From Paracrocinitomix mangrovi (GTDB lineage Bacteria > Bacteroidota > Bacteroidia > Flavobacteriales_D > Crocinitomicaceae): a stretch of DNA of 64,000 nt. Within the stretch, counting starts at the first letter, position 1, and each line of letters starts with the position of its first letter. Positions 1-8,905 of this stretch are shown piece after piece. The stretch lies in the NCBI RefSeq assembly GCF_019740355.2, contig NZ_CP091819.1:2170001-2234000 (forward strand), in the 5' to 3' direction. A program made the translations under genes and the position numbers. The notes under the pieces were generated by a model. It did not search any database, was not told the DNA's origin, and saw only the letters and a list, made by a program, of their open reading frames with translations.

Positions 1-102
1 TTTAAGAAATACAAAAAATGGATCAAGATTGTTGCTGATAGCAACATGCCAATTATGGACCACAAATTCTTCAACGCTAAAGATGAAATCATAGAGGTTT
101 AA
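1..102 (+). CDS. C-terminal end of an unrecognised protein (partial)
   Basis: The window opens inside a reading frame that runs for 33 codons to a TAA at 100-102. The visible tail is lysine-rich at first (FKKYKKWIKIVADSN) and ends in DEIIEV. It is too short to assign to a family. The stop lies four bases before the GTG proposed as the recX start, so the two genes are probably co-transcribed. Confidence 0.6.
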   Translation, partial: FKKYKKWIKIVADSNMPIMDHKFFNAKDEIIEV

Positions 103-106
103 GGTC

Positions 107-571
107 GTGGACCGATCACCTAAATATTCATTATTAGAAGCCAAGCAAAAAATTGAGGCCTTTTGTGCCTATCAGGAGAGGTGTGACTATGAAGTACGAC
201 AAAAACTGCACTCATGGTTCATGCATCCCGAAGATGTTGATGTACTTATCTCTGACCTCATCTCTAATAATTTTATGAATGAAGAACGTTTTGCAGAAGC
301 ATATGCATCAGGCAAGTTCAGAATGAAAAAATGGGGCAAGAATAAAATCAAACAACAACTCAAACTCAAGCAAATTTCTGACTACTCTATCAATAAAGGG
401 TTGAATGAAATAGACGATAAGGAATATCTGGATACAATAGAACAACTGGTAAGTTCTAAACTCAAAAGTGTAAAAGGAAAAACGGATTGGGAGAAACAGA
501 TGAAGGTTAAACAGTACCTGTTTGGTAGAGGATTTGAAGTTGAGTTGGTAGAGCGGTTTTTGAAAGAATAA
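107..571 (+). CDS. recX: RecX family regulatory protein
   Basis: The 154-residue product is an all-helical, charged protein with the layout of the RecX family: three tandem three-helix repeats that bind RecA filaments and limit recombinase activity in the cytoplasm. Recognisable features are an early CAYQERCDYEVRQKL segment, where many RecX proteins carry a related R-xYS-xxEL-xxKL pattern, then FMNEERFAEAYASGKF, close to the family's second-repeat signature (hhDexRFAxxhh), and a C-terminal YLFGRGFEVELVERFL helix. Length agrees with typical RecX (about 150-160). The start is a GTG four bases after the upstream stop; no better ATG exists before the conserved region. Assignment rests on motif recognition only; recA is not in the window. 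Confidence 0.82.
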   Translation: MDRSPKYSLLEAKQKIEAFCAYQERCDYEVRQKLHSWFMHPEDVDVLISDLISNNFMNEERFAEAYASGKFRMKKWGKNKIKQQLKLKQISDYSINKGLNEIDDKEYLDTIEQLVSSKLKSVKGKTDWEKQMKVKQYLFGRGFEVELVERFLKE

Positions 572-574
572 ATC

Positions 575-1891
575 TTACTCTAAACCTGTTAACCCATACT
601 TCTTTTTGTACTTATTGTACAATTGAATCTGATGATTGGTCAAGGCAATGAAACGACCTTTAACCATGGCCAAGTAAGCTTCGTTGGTACGCATATCTAA
701 AGCATTTCCATCCGACACAAAAAGCGTGGCATCTTTTCCTTTTTCAATGGAACCAATTCTATCATCTAATCCTAAAATTTTTGCTGCATTTAATGAAATA
801 GCTGCTATTGCTTGCTCTTCAGATAATCCATAAGCCCATGCTGTTCCAGCCAAAAACGGAAGATTTCTTGTATTCATTGCTTCCATGTCTCCTTCATTAC
901 TGATACAAAACAACACACCCTTATCCTGCAATAGTGAAGCTAATTTATAATAAGTACTTACATCATCTCCTTCAAACTTTGGCAATGAATGTGGACGACC
1001 AATGATTACAGAAAAGTGATTTTCTTTTAATCTATTGGCCAGCATGTGTGCATCATATCCCCCAACTATAACAGGATGCTTAAAATTAAACTCTCTGCTA
1101 AAGTCAATTATATCATTGATTTCAGGAGCAAAATCTGCATGAATATAGATGCGTTTGTCCCCTTTAAAAACTCCATTTAATGCTTTGTATCTTAAATTCA
1201 CTTCTTCTTGAGGCAATAACTTTCTGTTGTACCCTTGTGCTTTTTTAAAGAAGTCCCAAATCGCTCTTTTTTGTTCAGTATACTTGTCATTTCCTTTTGA
1301 TGGTCCCGGCTCTGCCCACCAACCTGTACTGTTCATTTTTCTAGGCCAGTTTAAATGAACACCATCATCCATTAAATAAACCGCATCTTCCCAGTTCCAT
1401 CCATCCAAAGCCATTACAGATGAAGTTCCGGATAATACACCGCCTCTTGGAGTAGATTGCGTTACCAAAACACCATTTGTTCTAACAGTATAAATAATTT
1501 CAGAATCAGTATTGTATCCAATCAAACTCCTGACATGCGGATTCATTTGACCGGTTTCGTTGAAGTCTCTTGTTGCCCTAACTGCATCAATTTCTGTGAT
1601 CCCCAAAGTAACATTTGGAGCAATAAATCCTGGATAAACATGCTTACCAGTGATATCAATAATGGTATCCCAATCACTTTCTGTTATTGGATTAGTTAAG
1701 GCATTTTTAACGAACAAAATCTTTCCTTCTTTAATTCCAATACTGCTGTTATCTACATATTCTCCATTACCAATATGCGCCTTACCATGTAATAGTAAAA
1801 TGGTTTTATGAGTTTGCTCAATAGGACTTGGCACCTGAGCATTGCTCAAATATCCCAACATAAAAACCAATATGACTAATATCTTTTTCAT
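575..1891 (-). CDS. secreted amidohydrolase-family protein, probably lacking the HxH metal site
   Basis: The 438-residue protein starts with a clear signal peptide (MKKILVILVFMLGYLSNAQ), so it should act in the periplasm. The fold is that of the amidohydrolase/imidazolonepropionase-like superfamily: an N-terminal composite beta-sandwich strand (GKILFV), the junction GKHVYPGFIAPN, and a C-terminal ILGLDDRIGSIEKGKDATLFV return to the sandwich. In catalytic members the junction reads GxIDxHxH; here it is GFIAPNVTLG, with no histidine pair. An IHAD histidine and an acidic SNEGD remain further on. This suggests loss or alteration of metal binding. It follows the larger amidohydrolase gene after three bases, so the two are surely one operon and may form a heteromer. 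Substrate unknown. Confidence 0.8.
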   Translation of the reverse strand: MKKILVILVFMLGYLSNAQVPSPIEQTHKTILLLHGKAHIGNGEYVDNSSIGIKEGKILFVKNALTNPITESDWDTIIDITGKHVYPGFIAPNVTLGITEIDAVRATRDFNETGQMNPHVRSLIGYNTDSEIIYTVRTNGVLVTQSTPRGGVLSGTSSVMALDGWNWEDAVYLMDDGVHLNWPRKMNSTGWWAEPGPSKGNDKYTEQKRAIWDFFKKAQGYNRKLLPQEEVNLRYKALNGVFKGDKRIYIHADFAPEINDIIDFSREFNFKHPVIVGGYDAHMLANRLKENHFSVIIGRPHSLPKFEGDDVSTYYKLASLLQDKGVLFCISNEGDMEAMNTRNLPFLAGTAWAYGLSEEQAIAAISLNAAKILGLDDRIGSIEKGKDATLFVSDGNALDMRTNEAYLAMVKGRFIALTNHQIQLYNKYKKKYGLTGLE

Positions 1892-1894
1892 GCT

Positions 1895-4800
1895 TTATTC
1901 TCCTTCGCTATCACAGTGATACTGTGGATTTTTTCTCATTACCGGTTTTCTGGTACTTCCGCCATTCTTCTTTTCTTCTAACATCATTCCCATAATTCGC
2001 TTGCGCTCTAATTCATCTCTTTGCTGCAACTCATAGTTCTTTTCCCAATCATACAACAAGATTCCATCTACAATCGTCTTTTCAACTTTAGCATTTATGG
2101 ACAGTGGATTATCGGACCAGATAACTATATCTGCATCCTTACCTACTTTGATACTTCCCATTCTATCATCTAAGTGTAACAGCTTTGCAGGATTCAAAGT
2201 CACCATTTTCCAGGCTTCTATTTCAGAGATTCCACCATACTTCACTGCCTTTGCTGCTTCTTGATTTAATCTTCTTCCCATTTCAGCATCATCAGAATTA
2301 ATTGCAGTAACAACTCCCATTTGCTGTAAAATTGCAGCATTATAAGGGATGGCTTCTTTTACCTCATACTTGTACGCCCACCAATCTGCAAAAGTTGAAC
2401 CTCCGGCACCATGTGCAGCCATCTTATCTGCTACCTTATAACCTTCCAAAATATGTGTAAAAGTATTGATGGTGAATCCCATTGAATCTGCCACTTTCAT
2501 TAACATATTTATTTCTCCTTGTTGATATGAATGACAGGTAATAAATCTCTTCTTGTCAAGAATCTCAGCCAATGCCTCCAATTCCAAATCTCTTCGTGGC
2601 GGAGGTCCAATTTTTAATCTGTTGTATTTGGTCCATTCCTTTTTATATTCTTTAGCTCTTAAAAAGGCATCATAATAAACCTGCTCAACACCCAATCTAG
2701 TTTGAGGGAACCTAATTACATTTTTATCACCCCAATTGGCTTGTTTTACATTTTCACCCAAGGCAAACTTGATAAAACCATCTGTTAAAGAATCATTGAT
2801 TAACATTTCTTCCGGATTGAAACCCCACTTTAGTTTTATCAATGCAGATTGACCACCAATTGGATTAGCCGAACCATGCAACAATTGAGCTGCAGTAACT
2901 CCACCTGCTAATTGTCTGTAAATATTAATATCATTTGATCTAACCACATCTGCAATGGATACCTCAGCTGAAATGGCTTGTCCACCTTCATTTACACCTT
3001 TACTGATTGCTATATGTGAATGTTCGTCAATAATCCCACAGGTAACATGCTTTCCTTTTGCGTCTATCACAATTGCTCCACCCGGGGCACCACCTGAATT
3101 AACGGCTACAATTTTTCCATCTCTAATAGTTACCGAAGCATTTTCTAAAATTCCGACTTCTTCATTGGTCCAAACTGTTGCGTTTTTAATATAGAAGGTT
3201 TGTTTTTTGGGTAATTCATCAAAACCATATGAAAGATTTGGATAGTAGATATTGTTTACTCTACTAGTGTCAACTTCAATTTCTTTCTTGTCTTTCTCCT
3301 TTTTCTTTTTCTCTTTTGACTTTACGGCCACCCAATCAATCCATTTACCATCAGGCAAAGTTCCGGTTCCTTCTAAAACTCCTAATCCAGGATGATAAGA
3401 TCCGTTTAATTGAATGATACCATCATAATTTTTATCATGTGTTTCAAAAGACAAACTCAATTGTAAACCTTCAAATGCTAAATCACATTTTACAACTGTG
3501 GTATCCATTTTACTGGCTCCAAGTGCATCAGTTTTAATTTCGTAAACATTGATTATTGCTTTAGGTTTATCAATTTCACCCGACACTTTTAATTCGTATA
3601 CTATGTTTTTGAGATTTAAATCATAGGTCCCATTCAAATCTTCCGCATTAACATCTTTGAATCTAATGCGATCACCATTACTCCAGTTCTCAAATATTTC
3701 ACCTCCATTAAACAAATCTCCCTTTACAACCAGGAAGTTGGCCAACTTGCCATTTTCTAAAGTTCCTATCATGTCCTCAACACCCAAAAGTTTTGCAGGC
3801 GTTTCAGTTAACGATCTCAATGCTTCTTCTTGTGGTAAACCGTGCTCTATGGCTTTTTTGACATTTTTCAAAAAGTCAGATTTTTTCTTCAATCCATCTG
3901 TGGTAAAGGCAAATTGCACCCCTGCACGATACATGATATAAGGATTATAAGGCCCCATCTCCCATCTCTTTAAATCCATCATACTTACATATCTTGATGT
4001 ATATGGATCAGACATATCATAAGGTTCAGGAAAGTTTACAGGAAGAATCAAACTTGCGCCACTGGCTTTAATTTCACTGGCTCTTTCAAACTCATCTCCT
4101 CCTCCTTTGGCTATTAAATTAAATCCGAACTCCTTAGCAATATTGGCCGCTCTTAACACTTCCAATTTTGTACTCAATCCAAATACCTGCGGCAACTTCA
4201 TGTTATCAAGTCCGCTTTGTAGTGAAATATTTTCTTTGTGAATATCCTTTAAACTATCGTACCAAAAGGCATCATAATAAAACTGGCGAATCAAGGCAAT
4301 TGCTCCCATCTGAGAAGATGGATAAGTTTGTCTAGAAGATCCTCTTGAAAACGAATAGTGATTAGCTGCTTCAGTTTTCAATACATTCTCTTTTTCGTTG
4401 AGATTGTTCAATGCCATCAAAACAGAAGTTCCACGCATAATTCCATCTCCATTATGGGTAGAAATTGCGCCAAAACCGGCTTTTAAATAATCATCTTTGT
4501 CCTTCAATTCTGCATTATCAAACAATTCGTAGGCGTTTGTTTCCGGATGAATAGCCTGATTCCAGTAATAAGGTCCCTTTTTAAGTGATTCTAATTGAGG
4601 ATATCCATTTCCTCCTTTTGGTTTTTCAGCTTTTATACCGGAAGAACTGTACATATCAATAAAAGAAGGATAAATGGTAAACCCTTTCAATTTTACAATA
4701 ACAGCATCTGTTGGTGGAATTTCAACGATTCCGACATTTTTGATTCGACCGTTTTGAACTACCAACATTCCAATTGGTAAGGTCTTGTCAGCACTCACAA

Positions 4801-4951
4801 CAATTTTACATCCGGTTAAAACATAAGTGGTGTTTTTTGGATCATGTGCCCCATTTTCCGGCTCATACTCCTGCGCAAATAATTGCATCCCGCTGAAAAG
4901 ACCAAAAAATGTGAGTAAAATAAATTTCCCTGTCTGAGAGTGGTTCGACAT
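1895..4951 (-). CDS. secreted double amidohydrolase (inactive-looking N-half fused to metal-binding C-half)
   Basis: This 1018-residue protein has a signal peptide ending near LFAQ and two amidohydrolase modules. The N-terminal module (about 40-430) has the family junction altered to YPSFIDMYSSSG, without the HxH pair, though it keeps the LLGVEDMIGTLENGKLANFLV sandwich return. A central segment (about 430-600) is beta-rich and carries a lysine/glutamate run (KSKEKKKKEKDKKE). The C-terminal module (about 600-970) looks catalytic: GIIDEHSHIA supplies HxH, CHSYQQGE and FTHILEG supply further histidines, and AINSDDAEMG supplies the terminal aspartate. Paired or fused amidohydrolases of this kind are common in Bacteroidota; substrates are mostly undetermined. 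First gene of a two-gene operon; a TATTTTTG -7 element lies just upstream on the minus strand. Confidence 0.85.
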   Translation of the reverse strand: MSNHSQTGKFILLTFFGLFSGMQLFAQEYEPENGAHDPKNTTYVLTGCKIVVSADKTLPIGMLVVQNGRIKNVGIVEIPPTDAVIVKLKGFTIYPSFIDMYSSSGIKAEKPKGGNGYPQLESLKKGPYYWNQAIHPETNAYELFDNAELKDKDDYLKAGFGAISTHNGDGIMRGTSVLMALNNLNEKENVLKTEAANHYSFSRGSSRQTYPSSQMGAIALIRQFYYDAFWYDSLKDIHKENISLQSGLDNMKLPQVFGLSTKLEVLRAANIAKEFGFNLIAKGGGDEFERASEIKASGASLILPVNFPEPYDMSDPYTSRYVSMMDLKRWEMGPYNPYIMYRAGVQFAFTTDGLKKKSDFLKNVKKAIEHGLPQEEALRSLTETPAKLLGVEDMIGTLENGKLANFLVVKGDLFNGGEIFENWSNGDRIRFKDVNAEDLNGTYDLNLKNIVYELKVSGEIDKPKAIINVYEIKTDALGASKMDTTVVKCDLAFEGLQLSLSFETHDKNYDGIIQLNGSYHPGLGVLEGTGTLPDGKWIDWVAVKSKEKKKKEKDKKEIEVDTSRVNNIYYPNLSYGFDELPKKQTFYIKNATVWTNEEVGILENASVTIRDGKIVAVNSGGAPGGAIVIDAKGKHVTCGIIDEHSHIAISKGVNEGGQAISAEVSIADVVRSNDINIYRQLAGGVTAAQLLHGSANPIGGQSALIKLKWGFNPEEMLINDSLTDGFIKFALGENVKQANWGDKNVIRFPQTRLGVEQVYYDAFLRAKEYKKEWTKYNRLKIGPPPRRDLELEALAEILDKKRFITCHSYQQGEINMLMKVADSMGFTINTFTHILEGYKVADKMAAHGAGGSTFADWWAYKYEVKEAIPYNAAILQQMGVVTAINSDDAEMGRRLNQEAAKAVKYGGISEIEAWKMVTLNPAKLLHLDDRMGSIKVGKDADIVIWSDNPLSINAKVEKTIVDGILLYDWEKNYELQQRDELERKRIMGMMLEEKKNGGSTRKPVMRKNPQYHCDSEGE

Positions 4952-4958
4952 TTAACTG

Positions 4959-4966
4959 TAAATTTG
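4959..4966 (+). promoter_or_regulatory. Bacteroidota-type -7 element for the cytochrome-b-like gene
   Basis: TAAATTTG matches the TAnnTTTG -7 consensus and lies 17 bases before the ATG at 4984. No clear -33 TTG is visible. Transcription would begin near 4972. Confidence 0.4.
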
Positions 4967-4968
4967 GC

Positions 4969-4976
4969 CAAAAATA
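4969..4976 (-). promoter_or_regulatory. Bacteroidota-type -7 element for the amidohydrolase operon
   Basis: On the minus strand this reads TATTTTTG, a full TAnnTTTG match, 17 bases before the ATG at 4951. It lies two bases from the oppositely oriented TAAATTTG element, so the two promoters face into each other. Confidence 0.42.
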
Positions 4977-4983
4977 AGGATTT

Positions 4984-5439
4984 ATGGAGACATTTCTTAA
5001 CATACTAATTAAAGCTCACTCAGGATGGAGATGGGTAGTGCTAATCCTTTTAGTGGCGGCACTTGTGAAGCTTTTTATGGGGATGAGAAAAGGAGCTACT
5101 TACACTGCAGGTGACAAGAAAATTGGAACCTTTGCCATGATCGCATTCCATATACAGTGGACGATTGGGCTAGTTTTGTACTTTTTCCCGGGTTCTAAAG
5201 TTCAAATCGTAGAAGGATTTATGAAGAATTCAATGTTAAGATTTTATGCTCTTGAACACATTGTAGCCATGACAATTGCCTTTATTTTAATAACAATTGG
5301 GCATTCTAAAGCTAAGAAGACTACTGAGGATAAAAAGAAATTTAAAACACAATTTACTTTTTATTTTATTGCATTTATCATCATTATGCTATCTATTCCG
5401 TGGCCATTTAGACAAGCACTTGGAGGGCATTGGTTCTAG
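4984..5439 (+). CDS. small cytochrome-b-like integral membrane protein
   Basis: The 151-residue product has four predicted membrane helices: about 15-32 (WVVLILLVAALVKLFMG), 47-66, 90-107 and 123-141. Histidines sit at or near helix ends: AHSGWRW at the start, FHIQW in helix 2, EHIVA and GHS around helix 3, which is a plausible bis-haem b arrangement. Short proteins of this type are often annotated as cytochrome B in Bacteroidota; no enzymatic partner is encoded next to it. The gene is divergent from the amidohydrolase operon and is followed 12 bases later by hflX. Haem binding is an inference from the histidine pattern. Confidence 0.6.
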   Translation: METFLNILIKAHSGWRWVVLILLVAALVKLFMGMRKGATYTAGDKKIGTFAMIAFHIQWTIGLVLYFFPGSKVQIVEGFMKNSMLRFYALEHIVAMTIAFILITIGHSKAKKTTEDKKKFKTQFTFYFIAFIIIMLSIPWPFRQALGGHWF

Positions 5440-5451
5440 GAAGTTTGATTT

Positions 5452-6651
5452 ATGGGAGAAGGATTAATTTACACAGACGTAAAGCCGGAGAAAGTTGTAT
5501 TGGTTGGTGTTATTACAAGCGACCAAACAGAAGAAATGGCAAATGAATATTTGGATGAGTTGGAGTTTTTAGCGGAAACTTCCGGAGCGGAAACGCTAAA
5601 AAAATTCACCCAACGCATTGATCAGCCAAATTCTAAAACCTATGTAGGTTCAGGTAAAATTGAGGAAATCAGGTTGTATTGTTTACAAAATCAAATTGAC
5701 ACAGTTATTTTTGATGACGAACTATCACCTACTCAGATCAGAAACATTGAGCGTATTCTGAACATTAAAATCCTGGATAGGAGTAATTTAATTTTAGACA
5801 TTTTTGCCAAAAGAGCGAGAACTGCTGATGCTAAAACGCAGGTTGAATTGGCACAATATCAATATTTGCTTCCTCGATTAACCAGATTATGGACTCACCT
5901 TGACCGTACCAAAGGAGGTATTGGAATGAGAGGTCCGGGAGAAACGCAGATTGAAACGGATAGACGAATCATTCAACAGAAGATTGCAACACTTAAAGAG
6001 AAGCTTGAAAAAATTGACAGGCAAAAAAGTGTTCAAAGAGGAAACAGAGGACAATTGGTAAGAGTAGCCTTGGTTGGTTATACCAATGTTGGTAAATCTA
6101 CTATCATGAACATGCTTAGTAAATCAGAAGTATTTGCTGAGAACAAATTGTTTGCAACGCTTGACACAACAGTAAGAAAAGTGGTAATTGACAACCTTCC
6201 ATTTTTGTTATCTGACACGGTAGGATTTATTCGCAAATTACCGCATCAATTAATTGAATCATTCAAATCTACCTTGGATGAAGTAAGAGAAGCGGATGTA
6301 TTAATTCATGTATTAGACATCTCGCATCCTAATTTTGAAGATCATTACCGAGTGGTAAATGAGACAATTGCTGAAATTGACGAGCATCAAACAGATAAAC
6401 CTACACTTGTTGTATTTAATAAAGTAGATGCATACAATCCTAAACCAGAAGATATTGGATTCCACCCGGACGGAAAAGATTTTGCCTTAGATGCGCTAAA
6501 AAAATCATGGATGGCGAAGCTTGGAAAACAAAATTGCATCTTTATTTCTGCTCAAGAAAAAATTAATATTGAAGAGTTTAAAAGCCGTATATACGAAGAG
6601 GTTAAGGAAATTTTCCAGGTAAGATATCCTTACCATAACTTTTTGTATTAA
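5452..6651 (+). CDS. hflX: GTPase HflX (ribosome-splitting factor)
   Basis: The 399-residue protein has the two-domain layout of HflX. The N-terminal domain (about 1-200) contains TYVGSGKIEEI and the glycine-rich GGIGMRGPGETQIETD segment diagnostic of the family. The G domain has G1 GYTNVGKST (209-217), G3 DTVGF (255-259) and G4 NKVD (323-326). HflX binds the 50S subunit and splits stalled ribosomes under heat or antibiotic stress. Length is close to the usual 400-430 residues and no motif is missing. It begins 12 bases after the preceding membrane-protein gene, so they may share a transcript. Confidence 0.95.
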   Translation: MGEGLIYTDVKPEKVVLVGVITSDQTEEMANEYLDELEFLAETSGAETLKKFTQRIDQPNSKTYVGSGKIEEIRLYCLQNQIDTVIFDDELSPTQIRNIERILNIKILDRSNLILDIFAKRARTADAKTQVELAQYQYLLPRLTRLWTHLDRTKGGIGMRGPGETQIETDRRIIQQKIATLKEKLEKIDRQKSVQRGNRGQLVRVALVGYTNVGKSTIMNMLSKSEVFAENKLFATLDTTVRKVVIDNLPFLLSDTVGFIRKLPHQLIESFKSTLDEVREADVLIHVLDISHPNFEDHYRVVNETIAEIDEHQTDKPTLVVFNKVDAYNPKPEDIGFHPDGKDFALDALKKSWMAKLGKQNCIFISAQEKINIEEFKSRIYEEVKEIFQVRYPYHNFLY

Positions 6652-6708
6652 AGGATTTTGTATCTTGACTGGCACAACAATTGTAGAAGAACAAGAAAAT
6701 TTTACCCC

Positions 6709-7092
6709 ATGAAGAAGAAATTATTTGCATTTATGATTTTGTTCGTATTAGCGAACGTAGGATTAGCTCAACAAAAAAGTTTAGCACATCCACTAGAAGG
6801 TTTGTATGATGTTCAACTGACCATTTCATCTCACACTGATAATGGAGCTACTATTAGTCATCCAAAAGGTGACTATATGTTATTTAAAGCATCTAAAGGA
6901 TATGTTCAGAAATTTTCAGGAGAAACCAAACAAGGTGGCTGGAAATATGACAGCAGTACTCAAGAGTTTACCATAGTTGTAGGCGGACAAATGACTATTT
7001 ACCAGGTTACTAAGCCTTCAAATACAAAACTTGTTTTACACAATGATCAAGAAACTATTCAATTGGTTTCTATGACTGTTTCAAGAAAATAA
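6709..7092 (+). CDS. small secreted protein of unknown function
   Basis: The start was placed at the ATG at 6709, which gives a canonical signal peptide (MKKKLFAFMILFVLANVGLA, cleavage near AQQ) and a 127-residue precursor. An earlier in-frame start at 6658 would add 17 residues with no signal character. The mature part is beta-rich (EGLYDVQLTISS, YMLFKASKGYVQKF, EFTIVVGGQMTIYQV) and has a lipocalin-like size, but no family is recognised with confidence. A strong hairpin plus T-run ends the transcript just downstream. Confidence 0.7.
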   Translation: MKKKLFAFMILFVLANVGLAQQKSLAHPLEGLYDVQLTISSHTDNGATISHPKGDYMLFKASKGYVQKFSGETKQGGWKYDSSTQEFTIVVGGQMTIYQVTKPSNTKLVLHNDQETIQLVSMTVSRK

Positions 7093-7111
7093 AACTTGCA
7101 TTAAGAAAGTG

Positions 7112-7143
7112 AAAAGGATTGCCAATTGGTGATCCTTTTTTTT
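7112..7143 (+). terminator. rho-independent terminator
   Basis: AAAAGGAT and ATCCTTTT form an eight-base-pair outer stem enclosing CC-AATT-GG, followed by an unbroken T-run. It lies 20 bases after the stop of the small secreted protein gene. Confidence 0.8.
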
Positions 7144-7179
7144 GTACCAAAAAATAAATGAAACGTTATTTTTAAGTAT

Positions 7180-7992
7180 ATGAAACTGATTTTACTGGCA
7201 TTATTTTTATCTGGTTCAATAGTCTTTGGTCAATTTAACAACAAAGAAACCAAGACACTTTCTGCTGAAATTGACACCATAATTTTGAAATTGGAACAGG
7301 TTTTAAATGATGAATGGTATGTATGTAAAATAAACAATGGGTTCACGGTAAATTACTGCCCTACTTGTGAAGAAAGATTCATTACTTGGTCAAGTAAACA
7401 TGAAAAGATTAATTCATTTTCAGCTCAAGAGGTCTTGGAAAAATTTGGACCTGATTCAATTCTACATAGAAGTTTTATAAACAATTATTCCGTGTCTCCA
7501 AATCCTGACCTTTTTAAAAACAATTCAACTTTAAGCATCAAAGTAGAATTTAAACCAAAATGGTCTTCTTCCAAAATCAGCTATCATCAATTATGCATGG
7601 ACACATTAAAGGAAAGTATTCTAAAAGAACCCGTATATAAAACTGATCTTAGAATATTCAATGATTATAGATACCATGTTCCAACCAATTATTGGAAAAC
7701 TAGGACAGCGCATTTACCCTATGAATTTATTCGTTTACCTTATGAATCTTTTAGATATGAGTATTCGATTTTCATAACACCTCCGAACAATTCATTACAT
7801 CCTGATTTTTATTACGTTAAAAAGGATAGTGCTGGTAAGTTGAATTTAGAGTACCTCTCTGGTAAAGTTATTAGTACTGAGAATATCATTCTCTATGTTT
7901 TGGGTATCAATGAAGTTTCAATGTATTTTAATCAGAATGAAAGAAGATATATTTGGTCAAAATGGTTTCAAAGAGATATTGAACTTCATTGA
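7180..7992 (+). CDS. secreted protein of unknown function with a CxxC pair
   Basis: The 270-residue product begins with a signal peptide (MKLILLALFLSGSIVFGQ). The mature protein is rich in Tyr, Phe, Lys and Asn and carries a cysteine pair in VNYCPTCEERF (about residues 59-62) plus two further cysteines. No repeat, T9SS domain or known catalytic motif is seen. It reads towards the SRAP gene and their 3' ends overlap by seven bases. Codon use and AT content match the surroundings. Function unknown. Confidence 0.65.
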   Translation: MKLILLALFLSGSIVFGQFNNKETKTLSAEIDTIILKLEQVLNDEWYVCKINNGFTVNYCPTCEERFITWSSKHEKINSFSAQEVLEKFGPDSILHRSFINNYSVSPNPDLFKNNSTLSIKVEFKPKWSSSKISYHQLCMDTLKESILKEPVYKTDLRIFNDYRYHVPTNYWKTRTAHLPYEFIRLPYESFRYEYSIFITPPNNSLHPDFYYVKKDSAGKLNLEYLSGKVISTENIILYVLGINEVSMYFNQNERRYIWSKWFQRDIELH

Positions 7993-8894
7993 TCACCCCT
8001 ATTCTTTCCAAAATCCAACTTCACTTGATCACCTGCTTTAATGGCTTCATCTTCTATTTGCTGAACACCCTCTAACTGACCTTCTTCTTCCAATTTTCTG
8101 TAGCGAGAAGGCGTCATTCCCATTCCCATCAACATCAATTTTAATTGAGGTTTTACATACAATTCTTTTTGCAAAGGAGCTCCGGTTGGATCAATTAAAT
8201 CTACTGAATTGTTTATAGTTTTTTTTACGTTAGGCGATACCGGATATGCATTCATCTGTCTAAAATCAAACGGCTGCAACAAATCAGTAATCTCCATTAA
8301 ATCAGCTTGTTCATCAAGATATGCTGCATAATCTTTTTCTTCCAAAATTACCGGCATACGGTGATGCGGAATTCTTTGCATCAACTTATTTGGCGGACAA
8401 GTGACTATGGCAAAAGAATGTAAAATTTCACCTGTTGATTGATCCGTCCATTCATCATATACACCTGCAAAGGCAAAAGGATTTTGGTTATTGAGGAGGT
8501 AAACCAAATGGGGTTTATCTAACTTTTCTTTTGTGGTACCTTCATAAAAAGCATCTGCAATTACCAGACACCTTTTAGACCTGATAGATTTTCTGAAAAA
8601 CGGCTTCTTTATAATTCCTTTGGCGCCATTATATCTGGGATCGTTGTCTTTGTTGTGATCTCCCTCGGCCCTGGCATTAATAACGTATGTTTTTTTATCA
8701 GACCATGAGGGCGTAAAACCAAAAGTAAAAAGCTGCAAAGTTTTTGGATCCTCTGAAGTAATAACAGGAGCTTTGGATCCGGCTGAAACATTATAATTGG
8801 GAACAAACATACCATCTACATGTGGTCCAAGTTGAACATTGAATTTTTTCTCAATCAACTTAAATTCTGTTACTGCTACATATCTTCCGCACAT
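7986..8894 (-). CDS. SRAP-domain protein (YedK/HMCES-type abasic-site DNA-protein crosslinker)
   Basis: The 302-residue protein starts MCGRYV. Cys2 becomes the catalytic N-terminus after Met removal and forms a thiazolidine crosslink with abasic sites in single-stranded DNA, shielding them at replication forks. Other conserved residues are visible: Asn73 in INARAE, Glu118 in ADAFYEG and the histidines of PHHRMP (177-178). The family norm at the Glu motif is ADGFYEW, so ADAFYEG is slightly divergent. About 60 C-terminal residues extend past the core and look charged and disordered. It is the last gene of a minus-strand run that starts at the HxlR regulator and overlaps the convergent secreted-protein gene. 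Confidence 0.92.
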   Translation of the reverse strand: MCGRYVAVTEFKLIEKKFNVQLGPHVDGMFVPNYNVSAGSKAPVITSEDPKTLQLFTFGFTPSWSDKKTYVINARAEGDHNKDNDPRYNGAKGIIKKPFFRKSIRSKRCLVIADAFYEGTTKEKLDKPHLVYLLNNQNPFAFAGVYDEWTDQSTGEILHSFAIVTCPPNKLMQRIPHHRMPVILEEKDYAAYLDEQADLMEITDLLQPFDFRQMNAYPVSPNVKKTINNSVDLIDPTGAPLQKELYVKPQLKLMLMGMGMTPSRYRKLEEEGQLEGVQQIEDEAIKAGDQVKLDFGKNRGDQ

Positions 8895-8905
8895 ATCACT
8901 TGTAT

